Shown: positions 9,739 to 19,681 of the stretch, piece by piece | Layout: each line of letters begins with the position of its first letter | How positions within the stretch are numbered: the first letter of the stretch is position 1 | The notes under the pieces: model-generated | Database searches by the model: none | The model's input: only the letters and a program-made list of their open reading frames with translations | Told to the model about the DNA's origin: nothing | Position numbers and translations under genes: made by a program | Assembly (NCBI GenBank): GCA_025352125.1 | Contig: JANXTZ010000018.1 | Span: forward strand, 1-64,000 | DNA: 64,000 bases | DNA from: Deinococcales bacterium | GTDB taxonomy: Bacteria > Deinococcota > Deinococci > Deinococcales > JAAFIG01 | Direction of reading: 5' to 3'

Positions 9739-9872
9739 GTTTGACTCCTGAGCTTCATTCTAAAGGGTCGGGGTCTTTTTGAACGGGACACCATCACAGT
9801 TTGAAGTTCAGCGTTGTTAATAAGCCATCATGCCATTCTCGAGAACAACTTTAAATCGTACACTCGAGGCTC

Positions 9873-11675
9873 ATGAATACCGTCGTCAAACCCCCAAGAG
9901 TTCAGATTCCGGTGCGCCAGTATTTTGGGCTGCTCGAGGAATATTTAAAACCGCAACGCGCCAGCGTGATTCTAATGGCGGTGTGTTTGCTTTTCAGTGT
10001 CGGTTTGCAGCTTTTAAACCCGCAGATTGTTCGGTTTTTTATGGACACCGCGCAAAAGGGCGGCGCACAATCTGAACTGGTCAAAGCGAGTGCCGTGTTC
10101 ATCGGTGCCTCTTTTTTTCAGCAGGTTTTGAACGTGGCTGCCACCTACTTCAGCACCCGAGTTGGCTGGACGGCAACCAACGCACTTCGGGCGAATCTGG
10201 CAGAGCACTGCCTGAAACTTGATCTCTCGTTTCACAAAGCCCGCACCCCTGGCGAGTTGATCGAACGGGTGGACGGCGATGTCAGCACTTTGGCGGCGTT
10301 TTTCTCCAACCTCAGCATTCATCTTGGCGGCAATGTCTTGCTGCTCTTGGGCGTACTGGTTGTCATGACCCTCGAGGATTGGCGAATTGGCGCAAGCCTG
10401 AGCGTGTTTTCGATTCTGGCAATGCTGGTCTTGGCACGGGTGCGCAACCTTGGCACGCCGTACTGGAAGGCGGTGCGCGAGCAAAACGCGACCTTCTTTG
10501 GTTTTATTGGCGAGCAACTTTCGGGCACTGAGGACATTCGATCTTCGGGCGCGACGCAGTACGTGATGCGCAGTTTTTTTGAGCGCCTGAAAACCTGGTA
10601 TCCGGTGGTCTGGCGCAGCAACATGCTCGGTGGCAGCATGTGGGTGGTGTTTGAAATTTTGATGGCGTTTGGAACGGCACTTGCATTTGGGGTCGCCGCG
10701 CCGCTCTATCAGAACAAGGTGATTTCGCTTGGTACAGTCTATCTGATTTATCAGTACACCAGACTGCTCGCCGAACCGCTCGATCAGATTCGCAATCAAC
10801 TCCAGGAATTGCAACGCGCCGATGCGGGCATCTCGAGGGTGACAGAACTGCTGGCGACCAGCTCAAAATTGATTGATGGGCAGGGCGCGAACTGGTCTGA
10901 ACGGGCGCTCGAGGTCGAGTTTCGTGGGGTGCATTTTGGGTATGAAGACGATGTCAAACCCGACCCATCCGAACAGCCTGAACATCTGGAGAAAGTGCTC
11001 GAAAATATTTCGTTTAAGCTCGAGGCTGGGAAAGTCTTGGGTTTGCTGGGTCGCACTGGCAGTGGCAAAACCACCTTGGCGCGTCTGCTGATGCGATTTT
11101 ACGACCCGCAGCACGGCGAGATTCGCTTGAACGGCATTCCACTGACCAGCGCGAAACTCGATCAGGTGCGCAGTCGGGTCACGCTGGTAACGCAAAATGT
11201 CGAACTTTTTCAAGCCAGCATCCGCGAGAACCTGAGTTTTTTTGACCCAAGCGTAAGTGACACCCGAATCTGGGCGGCGCTCGAGGAGCTGGGCTTGCAC
11301 GACTGGGTGCGTAGGCTTCCCAGGCAACTCGATGCCGAACTCTCGAGCGCGAACCTGAGTGCAGGCGAGGCGCAACTGCTGGCGTTCACGCGGGTTTTTT
11401 TGCGCAACCCAAGCGTCATTATTCTCGACGAAGCCAGCAGCCGTCTCGACCCCGCCACCGAGGCACTGCTCGAGCGTGCCGTGACCAAATTGCTGACGGG
11501 TCGCACCGCCATCATCATCGCGCACCGATTGCAAACCATTTTGCGCTCTGACAAAATCTTGATCCTTGAAGATGGAAAAATGCTCGAGTACGGCAGCACC
11601 AAAATTCTCGGCAACGATCCAAACTCGAGGTTCGCGCAACTCAGGCGCACGGGATTGGAGGAGGTGCTGGCATGA
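9873..11675 (+). CDS. ABC exporter half-transporter, subunit with intact catalytic Glu
   Basis: A 600-residue protein: six membrane helices (about 30-310) then a nucleotide-binding domain with Walker A GRTGSGKTT (394-401), Walker B ILDE (Asp519, Glu520) and the signature LSAGEAQ at 495-501, which departs from canonical LSGGQ. It overlaps the next half-transporter by 4 nt (ATGA). The altered signature here faces the partner's Walker B that lacks Glu, the pattern of heterodimeric exporters with one degenerate ATP site. Substrate unknown; probably a drug or lipid. Confidence 0.88.
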   Translation: MNTVVKPPRVQIPVRQYFGLLEEYLKPQRASVILMAVCLLFSVGLQLLNPQIVRFFMDTAQKGGAQSELVKASAVFIGASFFQQVLNVAATYFSTRVGWTATNALRANLAEHCLKLDLSFHKARTPGELIERVDGDVSTLAAFFSNLSIHLGGNVLLLLGVLVVMTLEDWRIGASLSVFSILAMLVLARVRNLGTPYWKAVREQNATFFGFIGEQLSGTEDIRSSGATQYVMRSFFERLKTWYPVVWRSNMLGGSMWVVFEILMAFGTALAFGVAAPLYQNKVISLGTVYLIYQYTRLLAEPLDQIRNQLQELQRADAGISRVTELLATSSKLIDGQGANWSERALEVEFRGVHFGYEDDVKPDPSEQPEHLEKVLENISFKLEAGKVLGLLGRTGSGKTTLARLLMRFYDPQHGEIRLNGIPLTSAKLDQVRSRVTLVTQNVELFQASIRENLSFFDPSVSDTRIWAALEELGLHDWVRRLPRQLDAELSSANLSAGEAQLLAFTRVFLRNPSVIILDEASSRLDPATEALLERAVTKLLTGRTAIIIAHRLQTILRSDKILILEDGKMLEYGSTKILGNDPNSRFAQLRRTGLEEVLA

Positions 11676-13438
11676 GCAGCAAGCCCATGAGCACCTGGCA
11701 CGTCATAAGGACCATGATCTGGCAACAGGGCGCGTTGTACGCCTTGAACACGCTGATGTGGGGATTGGTCTTTACGATTCCGCTACTGGAGGGCTTGATC
11801 GCTAAACTCTTTTTTGACACCCTCGAGAAACGTCCGCTCGAACTGAACATCACTTCAATCATTGCGCTGGTCATGGTGGTCGCCGTCGCTCGAGCCTTGT
11901 CAATTGTGGGTGGCATGGCTGCCGACATCCCCTGGCGGTTCCGCATCAGTGCGTTGCTGCGCCGCAACCTTCTGGCACACATCCTCGAACGTCCTGGCGC
12001 ACGGGCGCTGCCCGTCAGCGTGGGTGAAGCCATCAGCACGCTTCGGGACGATCCTGGCATGGTCGAGGAGATCAGCGATTGGACGCTTGATGTCAGCTCT
12101 CGGGTGGTTTTTTTGGTCGTTGCGCTCATCATTTTGTTTTCGATCAATTCTCGCATCACCCTGCTGGTGTTTGTGCCGCTCGCCATCGTCATGAGCCTGA
12201 CGTATTTCTACGGCAGCAAACTCGAGAAACTGCGCGAACAGAGCCGTGAGAGCACTGCCAAAGTCACGGGCGCTCTGGGCGAGATGTTCGGCGCGGTGCA
12301 GGGCATTCAGGTGGCGGGGGCGGAAGCCAGGGTGATGGCGCACTTCAAACGCCTCGGCGATGCGCGACGCGCGGCACTGCTGCGAGATAGCGTTCAAACC
12401 CAGGTTTTAAACGCGATTTACGGCAATGTGGTGCAATTCGGCACAGGCTTTATTTTGTTGCTCGCCGCCTCTGGAATGCGCGAAAAAACCTTTACCATCG
12501 GCGATTTTGCGGTCTTTGCCAGTTATCTCGAGCGTGTGGCGCACACCACCGAATTCTTTGGACATTTCATGAGCACCATGCGCCAAACGGGCGTCAGCAT
12601 CAAACGCATGATCGAACTCTTGCAGGGTGCAAATCAAAACAAACTGATCGAACCACATCAAATCCCACTTTCGGGCAGCACTCCCGACCTCGAGCCTCGG
12701 GTCAAAACCGAATCTGATACTTTGCAACACCTTGAAATTCGTGATCTCGGTTTCGAGTTTGAGGGTGGCACACGAGGCATCAAGAACATTAATTTGACGC
12801 TCGAGCGGGGCAGTTTTACGGTCATCACTGGGCGCATCGGTTCGGGCAAAACCACCCTGCTTCGCGCCATGCTGGGGCTTCTCGAGCCGCAAACCGGTTC
12901 GGTGCTTTGGAACGGTGTTTGTGCCAGTGCACGAGATTTAATCCCGCCCAGGGTTGCCTACACCTCGCAAGTGCCAGTCTTGTTTAGCGGTACGCTGCGC
13001 GACAATATTTTGCTGGGGCTTCCAGACGATCCCAAAAAACTCGAGCAAGCCGTCAAAAACGCGGTGCTCGAGCAAGACCTGCTGGGCTTTGAGTTTGGTT
13101 TTGAAACCAAAATTGGCAGCAGGGGCGTCAAACTTTCTGGCGGACAAGTCTCGAGGACTGCCGCCGCCAGGATGTTCGTGCGGGAACCAGAATTGCTGGT
13201 CTTTGATGACCTCTCAAGCGCTCTGGATGTCAACACCGAATCGCAACTCTGGGACCGGGTGTTTGAGCACTCGAGCGAGACGACTTGCCTGGTCGTTTCA
13301 CACCGCAAGCCAGCTTTGAAACGCGCCGACAAGATTGTTGTGCTTGAGAATGGTTGCATTACAGCAGTCGGAAAACTCGAGGAGCTTCTGAAAACCAGTG
13401 GCGAGATGCGCCGGTTGTGGTCGGGCGAACTCGAGTGA
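11672..13438 (+). CDS. ABC exporter half-transporter, subunit with Asp at the catalytic Glu position
   Basis: A 588-residue protein: membrane domain, then Walker A GRIGSGKTT (387-395), canonical signature LSGGQ (488-492) and Walker B VFDD (Asp512, Asp513). Asp513 occupies the position of the catalytic Glu, which predicts a non-hydrolysing site. With the upstream partner this forms a heterodimer with one active and one degenerate site. Its stop lies 2 nt from the stop of the convergent oxidoreductase gene, so no room for a separate terminator remains. Confidence 0.88.
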   Translation: MSSKPMSTWHVIRTMIWQQGALYALNTLMWGLVFTIPLLEGLIAKLFFDTLEKRPLELNITSIIALVMVVAVARALSIVGGMAADIPWRFRISALLRRNLLAHILERPGARALPVSVGEAISTLRDDPGMVEEISDWTLDVSSRVVFLVVALIILFSINSRITLLVFVPLAIVMSLTYFYGSKLEKLREQSRESTAKVTGALGEMFGAVQGIQVAGAEARVMAHFKRLGDARRAALLRDSVQTQVLNAIYGNVVQFGTGFILLLAASGMREKTFTIGDFAVFASYLERVAHTTEFFGHFMSTMRQTGVSIKRMIELLQGANQNKLIEPHQIPLSGSTPDLEPRVKTESDTLQHLEIRDLGFEFEGGTRGIKNINLTLERGSFTVITGRIGSGKTTLLRAMLGLLEPQTGSVLWNGVCASARDLIPPRVAYTSQVPVLFSGTLRDNILLGLPDDPKKLEQAVKNAVLEQDLLGFEFGFETKIGSRGVKLSGGQVSRTAAARMFVREPELLVFDDLSSALDVNTESQLWDRVFEHSSETTCLVVSHRKPALKRADKIVVLENGCITAVGKLEELLKTSGEMRRLWSGELE

Positions 13439-13440
13439 TT

Positions 13441-14715
13441 TCAGGGCAATTGGTCATGGTCTACCCTCATCACACGGTTTTGCTTGCGGGCGTTTTCGGC
13501 GGCGAAAACCATCAAATGACTCTCGAGGGTTTGGGATGCCCCCGACAAAATATATTCAGGGTTGTTTTCAGTCAGTGCACTGACAAACGCCCGCATGATG
13601 TTCTCGTCGCCGCCGCCGTGACCGGATAAAATTGAACCGTCAGACTCGAGTTCGGTACTGACAGTTGTGGTTTCCCTGGTCAGAAAATCGTATATTTCCA
13701 GAATATTTCCATTTCCGTACAATTCGGCTTTTGTACCAAAAATTCGTGTCTCACGGTCGCGCGGTTTGGTGAAGGCGGTCATGGTGAAACTGGCGGTGAC
13801 ACCGCCCTCAAACTCGAGATTGACGACCTGATGATCGACCACATCGTTGTCAAGACCGCCGTAAACGCAGCGCCCATAGTCCCCAGTTCGCAGCGCCGCC
13901 AGAATCCCCGCCTCGCTGATGTCGGTGGTGATGACATTCAGTGGCCAGTCGGTGTTGCCCTCCTCGAGATTCTCAAAGTAAAAGCGCTTGGCATCGTAGG
14001 CGCAGACATGGGCAACGCCGCAATCCAGGCAACGGTCTGCCGCACCGATGGGACGAAACTCCTTTTTAAAGTGACTGAGGCTGCCAAAACTCGAGACGGC
14101 AACGCAGGGCTTGGCGACAATGTAACTCAGCCAATCCAGGTCGTGACACGATTTTTGCAACAGCATCGAACTCGAGCGTGCCTCGTTGTGCCAGTTGCCT
14201 CGCACGAACGAGTGCGCCTGATGCCAGAAGCCCACAGGCTCGAGGTGTTGCACCGAAATGATCTCGCCAATCTGTCCAGAATCCAGAATTTTCTTTAATA
14301 ACCTCGTGTACGGCGTGTAACGCATGACGTGACAGACCGCCAGCATCACGCCAGCCTCGCGCACGGCTTGGACAATCCGCCGACAATCGCTTTCACTGGG
14401 ACCCATGGGTTTCTCGAGCAGCAAGTGATAACCGTGTTTGGCAAATGCAATGGCAGGTTCGGCGTGAAGTGCGTCGGGCGTGGTGATGATGATGCCGTCG
14501 GCAAACTTTGGGCGCGTCAGCCAGGTGTGCCAATCGTTGGTGACGTTTTCGGGCGAAATTTGATGCCGATTCACCATGTGATCGCGGTAAAAATCCCTGG
14601 GTTCGGCAACGCCCACAATTTGTACCTGATCTGGATACTCGAGCGCGTACTGGGCATAAATCGCACCTCGAGAACCCGCACCGACCACCGCCAGTTTGAT
14701 GGGCGCGGGCTTCAT
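13441..14715 (-). CDS. Gfo/Idh/MocA-family oxidoreductase
   Basis: A 424-residue NAD(P)-dependent sugar oxidoreductase. The N-terminal Rossmann fold begins KLAVVGAGSRG, and LLLEKPMG is the family's catalytic EKP segment. A Cys cluster in the middle (RCLDCGVAHVCAYD) recurs in one branch and might bind metal. It ends the eight-gene carbohydrate operon, overlapping the SIS gene by 4 nt, so it should act on the same sugar, perhaps oxidising or epimerising it before isomerisation. Confidence 0.85.
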   Translation of the reverse strand: MKPAPIKLAVVGAGSRGAIYAQYALEYPDQVQIVGVAEPRDFYRDHMVNRHQISPENVTNDWHTWLTRPKFADGIIITTPDALHAEPAIAFAKHGYHLLLEKPMGPSESDCRRIVQAVREAGVMLAVCHVMRYTPYTRLLKKILDSGQIGEIISVQHLEPVGFWHQAHSFVRGNWHNEARSSSMLLQKSCHDLDWLSYIVAKPCVAVSSFGSLSHFKKEFRPIGAADRCLDCGVAHVCAYDAKRFYFENLEEGNTDWPLNVITTDISEAGILAALRTGDYGRCVYGGLDNDVVDHQVVNLEFEGGVTASFTMTAFTKPRDRETRIFGTKAELYGNGNILEIYDFLTRETTTVSTELESDGSILSGHGGGDENIMRAFVSALTENNPEYILSGASQTLESHLMVFAAENARKQNRVMRVDHDQLP

Positions 14716-15671
14716 GTCAGCACCACCACCTTGGTCAAATGGCGCGGTTCGCGGGTGTTCAAGCCTTTGTGTTGCGCGACGCGTTCACCCAACCATTGCA
14801 GGGTTGGCAGGGCGATCAATCCGCGCAGGCTCGAGGTTGTTGACAACTCGAGACTCAAATCTCCAGCCCCGCCAAAACCGATGACCTTCGCGCCTTTTTC
14901 ACGCAGTTCACCGACCAGTTTTGTTTCCTGCTCGAGCGTCTGGAGGCTGTAGAGCATGACGACCACAGAGCGTTCATCAATCAATGAAATTGGACCGTGA
15001 CGATACTCGAGCGGATGGTACGCCTGGGAGAACGACAGGCTCATTTCCATCAGTTTCAGTGCGCCCTCATTGGCAATGCCGTACAACGCGCCGCCGCCCA
15101 GGTAAACAAAATGCGAGCAGTGTTGAATCAAACCATCAAAATTATTTTTGTGCTGCTCGAGCAGGTGTTGCGCCTCTTGAATTTGCTGGTTTGTGATTCT
15201 TTGTCCAGCCAATGCCAGACCGATCAGCAGCATCAAGCTGGCGCTGGTGGTCATGACGATGTCCTCGAGCGGATGCGTGGGCGCGTAAACGCAAACCGAG
15301 CTGACCTTGGCAAGCTCGCTGTTCGGTTCGCAGGTGATGCCGATCACACGTTCACCAGCAATCAGGCTGGCGTTGGCGGCGCCAACGGTTTCGGTGGTGC
15401 TGCCGCTTCTCGAGAGTGCCAGCACTTGCACTTTGACATCAGGAATATAACTGCGGCGGCGCAAATGCCACTCGCCAGACGGCACGGCAATCGCGCCGTG
15501 GTCTGGACTCTGATTCAGTGCCGCCGCGATGCTCTGCGCCAGATAATACGATGTGCCGCAACCGATCACGGCGACGGGTCCAGGCTCGAGTTGCGCCGCA
15601 CCGAGGTCAAGTTCCAGCGCCTGTTGCCAGTACGAAAATTGCTCGAGAATGGTTTGTTCGGTGGCGTTCAT
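14712..15671 (-). CDS. SIS-domain sugar-phosphate isomerase/deaminase (AgaS/GlmS-like)
   Basis: A 319-residue protein from the ATG at 15671, preceded by GGAAGGAA. Two SIS domains: GCGTSYYLAQ and ALSRSGSTTET in the first, GGGALYGIANEGALKLMEMS and EYRHGPI in the second. This layout is that of AgaS-type ketose/aldose isomerases and of the isomerase half of GlmS, without an amidotransferase domain. It most likely isomerises or deaminates an amino-sugar phosphate. Both ends overlap neighbours by 4 nt (ATGA). Confidence 0.85.
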   Translation of the reverse strand: MNATEQTILEQFSYWQQALELDLGAAQLEPGPVAVIGCGTSYYLAQSIAAALNQSPDHGAIAVPSGEWHLRRRSYIPDVKVQVLALSRSGSTTETVGAANASLIAGERVIGITCEPNSELAKVSSVCVYAPTHPLEDIVMTTSASLMLLIGLALAGQRITNQQIQEAQHLLEQHKNNFDGLIQHCSHFVYLGGGALYGIANEGALKLMEMSLSFSQAYHPLEYRHGPISLIDERSVVVMLYSLQTLEQETKLVGELREKGAKVIGFGGAGDLSLELSTTSSLRGLIALPTLQWLGERVAQHKGLNTREPRHLTKVVVLT

Positions 15672-16612
15672 GGTGTGTTCCTTCCAAGGTCTTGATGAAT
15701 TTGCTTCAACCAACTTCTGTCCACATCCCAACTCGCGTTTTGTGCGGCGCTGAACAGTGCTCCCGCCAATGGACTGGCTGCTGGCTCGAGCCAAGTTCCA
15801 AGGGTTGACAATCGGTGCTTCACCGTCTCCCTGACCATCAGGCTTTTAAAAACGCTGCCCGCACAACTGAAACTGGTTTGCTCGAGTTTGAGTTGTTTTT
15901 GCGCCGCCAGCCCCAATTGACTCAAATGTTGTGCCGCCTCGAGCAAGACATGTTTTGCCGTCAAGTTGCCCAAACCCGCCAGCTTGTCCACCACTTTTGC
16001 CAGCGCCGCAATTTTCGGGCGCGGATGAGAGAGGGCGTAAAACCAGGAGATCAACTCGCCCTCTTTGATGCCGACGTGCTCGAGCAAGCCCAGACGAAAT
16101 TCCGCGTCCAAAAGTCGTCCATCGATGGTCCAACTCAGTTTTTGCAAGGCTTGAAGTCCGATCCAGTGCGCACTGCCCTCGTCGCCAAAGCCCTCGCCCC
16201 ATCCGCCAACCCGAGCCACCTTGTGTTTGGTGTTTTCGCCCCACGCCATCGAACCTGTCCCCGCCAAAACCAGCACCCCAGATTCTCCCGCCAGTGCGCC
16301 AGCAAATGCCACGGCAACATCATTTTGCACCCCGCAACGTTCACCCGCCCAACCTCGAGCCGCTTCGAGTTGTAAAGCCGATACCGTGTCCGATTCACCG
16401 TAACCTGGCATTCCAAAACTCGAGAATGCAATCTGATCTGGTGGTAATAAAACTTGATCGAGGATTTTTGTCAGCTCGATTTGCCATGCGGGGTTGTCAA
16501 ACGGATTGATGCCCGCACCCGCAATCACCTGTCTCACCGTGCCAGTTCGGTTGGCGACGGCGAGCACGGTCTTTGTGCCCCCGCCATCAAGCCCCAAAAT
16601 CCATTCAGGCAT
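15668..16612 (-). CDS. BadF/BadG-type ATPase, probable N-acetylglucosamine-type kinase
   Basis: A 314-residue protein from the ATG at 16612. LGLDGGGTKT is the phosphate-1 motif of the ASKHA superfamily, LAGTGSMAWG the second phosphate loop, and GGWGEGFGDEGSAHWIG the segment typical of N-acetylglucosamine kinases. It should phosphorylate an amino sugar entering through the neighbouring importer. It overlaps the PfkB gene by 8 nt upstream and the SIS gene by 4 nt downstream. Confidence 0.82.
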   Translation of the reverse strand: MPEWILGLDGGGTKTVLAVANRTGTVRQVIAGAGINPFDNPAWQIELTKILDQVLLPPDQIAFSSFGMPGYGESDTVSALQLEAARGWAGERCGVQNDVAVAFAGALAGESGVLVLAGTGSMAWGENTKHKVARVGGWGEGFGDEGSAHWIGLQALQKLSWTIDGRLLDAEFRLGLLEHVGIKEGELISWFYALSHPRPKIAALAKVVDKLAGLGNLTAKHVLLEAAQHLSQLGLAAQKQLKLEQTSFSCAGSVFKSLMVRETVKHRLSTLGTWLEPAASPLAGALFSAAQNASWDVDRSWLKQIHQDLGRNTP

Positions 16613-17480
16613 GAACAACCACCCCTAACAATGTTTCAATGTTCTCGAGTTTGACCACGCCTGCCGTAAGCTCGAGACATGCCGCCGCGCCGCAGGCGCT
16701 GGCGTAACGCAGGGCATCCTGAATTGATTTTCCACGCTCGAGGCTGAATAAAAATCCCGCCAGCGTCGCGTCGCCCGCACCAACTGGATTCAAGACTTTG
16801 ATCTCGCTCGAGGTTTGAACAAGCGTACCTTCAGTTCCAACATACTCGAGTCCATTCGCGCCTTTGGAATGCAGTACCCGCGTGCCAAACTTCTCGAAAA
16901 TTTCAAATGAACTCAGTCCCAGTTGCTCCAGTTCGCTTTGATTTGGTTTAACCAGATACGCCCCGTTCTCGAGCGCCACCTTTAACGCCGCGCCCGAGGT
17001 GTCCACCACAAGCTTGTGGCGGGCACTCAAACGTTTTACAAATGCCCCAAACTCGAGCATGTTCAGACCTGGCGGCAAACTTCCCGAAAGCACCACAACT
17101 CGCGCCGAGGCTGGGATCAACGCCTCGAGTTTGAGGAGATCACTCGGCGTTAGGTTTGGACCTGATTCGTTGATTTCTGTTGCTTCTGTGCCGTCCAAAA
17201 TCGCCTGACATTCTCGGGTTTCACCGTCAACAGAAAGTACAAAACTTGAAATGTTCTGCTTTTGAAGTAAATGCTCGAGCTTCGAGCCGTTACTTCCAGC
17301 CGTGGGCAGAATCACGCAAGCCTCCGCGCCCAAGCTGACCAGCACCGACGCCACATTCACACCCTTGCCGCCCGCGCGTTCAAACACACGAACGGCACGG
17401 TTCAAATCACCCACCGCAAGCCTCGAGCCTAACTCGAGCGTGCGGTCAATGGCAGGATGTAAACAAATCACCGCAATCAT
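16605..17480 (-). CDS. PfkB-family sugar-phosphate kinase (1-phosphofructokinase/tagatose-6-phosphate kinase type)
   Basis: A 291-residue kinase from the ATG at 17480 (CGGAG just upstream); the longer frame lacks a ribosome site. The start IAVICLHPAIDRT and RAGGKGVNVA are typical of the FruK/LacC branch, and NPVGAGDATLAGF holds the catalytic Asp and anion hole. It probably phosphorylates the ketose phosphate made by the SIS enzyme, giving a bisphosphate for aldolase cleavage; no aldolase gene lies nearby. Confidence 0.85.
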   Translation of the reverse strand: MIAVICLHPAIDRTLELGSRLAVGDLNRAVRVFERAGGKGVNVASVLVSLGAEACVILPTAGSNGSKLEHLLQKQNISSFVLSVDGETRECQAILDGTEATEINESGPNLTPSDLLKLEALIPASARVVVLSGSLPPGLNMLEFGAFVKRLSARHKLVVDTSGAALKVALENGAYLVKPNQSELEQLGLSSFEIFEKFGTRVLHSKGANGLEYVGTEGTLVQTSSEIKVLNPVGAGDATLAGFLFSLERGKSIQDALRYASACGAAACLELTAGVVKLENIETLLGVVVHA

Positions 17481-17494
17481 AAATCTCCGAAAAG

Positions 17495-18778
17495 TTATTT
17501 GAACTCGAGCACCTTGGCTTGCTTCAAGAGCACATCCATGTCGGTGCTTGCCTTTTTGATCGCATCCTCGAGCTTGCCGTTCCCCGTCCACGCCAGGTTG
17601 AAGGCGGTGTTCATGGCACCCAACACCTCGGGCAAATTGCTGACCAATCGCACGTCAGAATTGATGATCACGCCTGTTTTCAGTTGCTCGAGGATCACCT
17701 CGGCGTTGCGTCCAGGCAAGGATTTGCTGTACTGGCTCTTAAAGGCATCTGCATTGGTGGCAAGCAGACCGTTGTTGGAAATCAATTTCTGGGCGTCAAC
17801 GGCGGTGGTGACGTAACGGGCAAACTCGAGCGCGCCAGCTTTTTCTTTCGCGCCTTTGGGAATCACCAGCGCGTGGGCGCTGCTGCTGGCTCTGGGTTTG
17901 TCGCCCGCTTTTAAGGTTGGGAATGGGGCGTAGCTCCAGTTCAGTTTGGGGTTGCCGTTCAGCACGCCAGTCATCCAGGTGCCTTCAATGTAAATGCCCA
18001 TCTGTCCAGCCAGGAAAATCTGGTATCCCGCCTGCGTGACCTCTTTGGTAGACGGCGCAACGTGGTATTTGAAAATCAGATCGTAAAGCTTTTGCGCCGT
18101 GCTTTTAAAGCTCGAGTCGAGGTTGGCAACGTAGCCTGTGGCGGTTTTTTTGATGATCGTTGTCCCGCCAAAGGTGTAAAAAAAGCTCATGCCGTACTCG
18201 AGGTCAATCTGCAAATCTTGCCCGTTGATGCCCCAAATTTTTTTGTTGCCGTCCATGAAGGTCAGTTTTTGTGCGGCAGCCAGCATTTGATCCCAGGTCC
18301 AAGACTTGGTTGGGACGGGCACGCCACGTTTTTTGAACAAATCACGGTTCACGTACACGCTGACCGCCTGCGGTCCCAGCGGAAAACCGTAAACCTTGCC
18401 CGAACTGGTTTGGTACGGCGCGAGGGTCGCGGCGGGAATCACTTTCTTTTCGGCAGCCGTCATGTCCAGAGGCTCGAGTGCCCCCTGCGAGACGTAAAAT
18501 GGCAAGTTGTTCAAATCCATCCACATCACGTCAAAGGTCACGCCGCCAGCCGTCATGGCGGCGGCTTTTTGCCAGTACGCGTCCCAGGGAACAATGTTGT
18601 ATTTGACCTTGATGTTCGGATGGCTGGCTTCAAAGGCTTTGATCACCTTTTCGTCCACCGGACGCCGCGATTCGTCCCAGGTGGCGTATTGAATGGTCAC
18701 AGGCGAATTCTGGGCAATGGCGGCAGCCACCACGGCAGCACCAGCCAGCGCGAGCGAGAGTACGAACACTTTTTTCAT
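17495..18778 (-). CDS. carbohydrate ABC transporter substrate-binding protein
   Basis: A 427-residue secreted protein. The signal peptide is MKKVFVLSLALAGAAVVAAA with cleavage near AIAQ. The mature part has the family-1 binding-protein layout (YATWDESRRPVDEKVIKAFEASHP at the start, FARYVTTAVDAQKLI near the end). It follows the two permease genes and precedes the kinases. A strong ribosome site (CAGGAGG) precedes the start. It should deliver the sugar to the permease pair 18833-20603. Confidence 0.9.
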   Translation of the reverse strand: MKKVFVLSLALAGAAVVAAAIAQNSPVTIQYATWDESRRPVDEKVIKAFEASHPNIKVKYNIVPWDAYWQKAAAMTAGGVTFDVMWMDLNNLPFYVSQGALEPLDMTAAEKKVIPAATLAPYQTSSGKVYGFPLGPQAVSVYVNRDLFKKRGVPVPTKSWTWDQMLAAAQKLTFMDGNKKIWGINGQDLQIDLEYGMSFFYTFGGTTIIKKTATGYVANLDSSFKSTAQKLYDLIFKYHVAPSTKEVTQAGYQIFLAGQMGIYIEGTWMTGVLNGNPKLNWSYAPFPTLKAGDKPRASSSAHALVIPKGAKEKAGALEFARYVTTAVDAQKLISNNGLLATNADAFKSQYSKSLPGRNAEVILEQLKTGVIINSDVRLVSNLPEVLGAMNTAFNLAWTGNGKLEDAIKKASTDMDVLLKQAKVLEFK

Positions 18779-18832
18779 ACGACCTCCTGGGGTTGCGGCT
18801 CGGGCTTTTGAAACCCGAGGTTGAGAGTTTGC

Positions 18833-19681
18833 TTAGCCTTTCACGCCACTGGTGATGGCGGCATCGGTTAAATAACGCTGCAAGAAAATATAGGCGACAA
18901 TCGTGGGCAGCACCGACAGGGTTGCGCCAGCCATGAGCACTGGAACATTGACCGAGAACTGGTTTTGCAGGTACAACAAACCAACCGGCAGCACCATTTT
19001 TTCTTCGGATTGCAGCACAATCAGTGGCCACAAAAACGATTGCCAGTTGCCCAGAAATGCCAGTAACCACGCCGCCGCCAGTGCTCCGCTCGAGGTTGGC
19101 AAGGCGATGTGGCGCAGGGCGGTGAACCAACTGCCGCCGTCAATCAAGACGCTCTCCTCGAGCGACTTGGGCAGGCTTCTGAAAAATTGGTAGAGCATGA
19201 AGACGCTGAAGCCGTTGGCGATGCTCGGCACGATCAGCGCCATGTAGCTGTCATACCAACCGAAGGCGCGAATCAGCAAGAACACGGGAATAATGGTGAT
19301 TTGCCAGGGCACGATCATGCTCAGCAAATGCGTCCCAAACCAAGTGCTCTTGCCTGGAAAGCGCAACCTTGCAAAAGCATAAGCCGCAGGAGCGCCCGTC
19401 AAAATATTCAGTGATGCGATCAAAAACGAAGTCCAGAACGAATTCCAGAACATCCTCAAAAACGGAATCGTATTGAACAGACCCTTGAAATTTTCGAGCG
19501 TCCAGGTTTCGGGCAACAACGTTGGTGGCCAGCGGTACGCCTCGTCTGGGGTTTTGAACGCCATGGTGATCATCCAGTAAAACGGCACGAAAATCAATAT
19601 GCTGCCCAGCGTCAAAACGACAACAATGCTCCAACGTTCGCGCCTGGCTTTGGGCGCAGGATTATTCACGGAGTTATTCAT
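18833..19681 (-). CDS. carbohydrate ABC permease, MalG type
   Basis: A 282-residue membrane protein with six predicted helices. The cytoplasmic coupling loop EESVLIDGGSWFTALRHIALPTSSG is the EAA motif that docks the ATPase. It overlaps the partner permease by 8 nt. No ATPase gene occurs in the operon, so energy probably comes from a shared MsmX/UgpC-type ATPase encoded elsewhere. Two stretches of about 600 bp from here into the binding protein and the partner contain no CTCGAG. Confidence 0.9.
   Translation of the reverse strand: MNNSVNNPAPKARRERWSIVVVLTLGSILIFVPFYWMITMAFKTPDEAYRWPPTLLPETWTLENFKGLFNTIPFLRMFWNSFWTSFLIASLNILTGAPAAYAFARLRFPGKSTWFGTHLLSMIVPWQITIIPVFLLIRAFGWYDSYMALIVPSIANGFSVFMLYQFFRSLPKSLEESVLIDGGSWFTALRHIALPTSSGALAAAWLLAFLGNWQSFLWPLIVLQSEEKMVLPVGLLYLQNQFSVNVPVLMAGATLSVLPTIVAYIFLQRYLTDAAITSGVKG

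Noticed and set aside
8425-9744. 439-codon open frame on the plus strand opposite radA
   Set aside because: The minus strand encodes an unmistakable RadA. The antisense frame is His/Gln/Arg-rich with no motif, a by-product of codon bias. The same holds for other long antisense frames, such as 37381-38622 opposite the M42 gene.
13441-13445. shared terminator between the ABC exporter and the oxidoreductase gene
   Set aside because: Only 2 nt separate the two stop codons, and no hairpin with a T tract is visible nearby.
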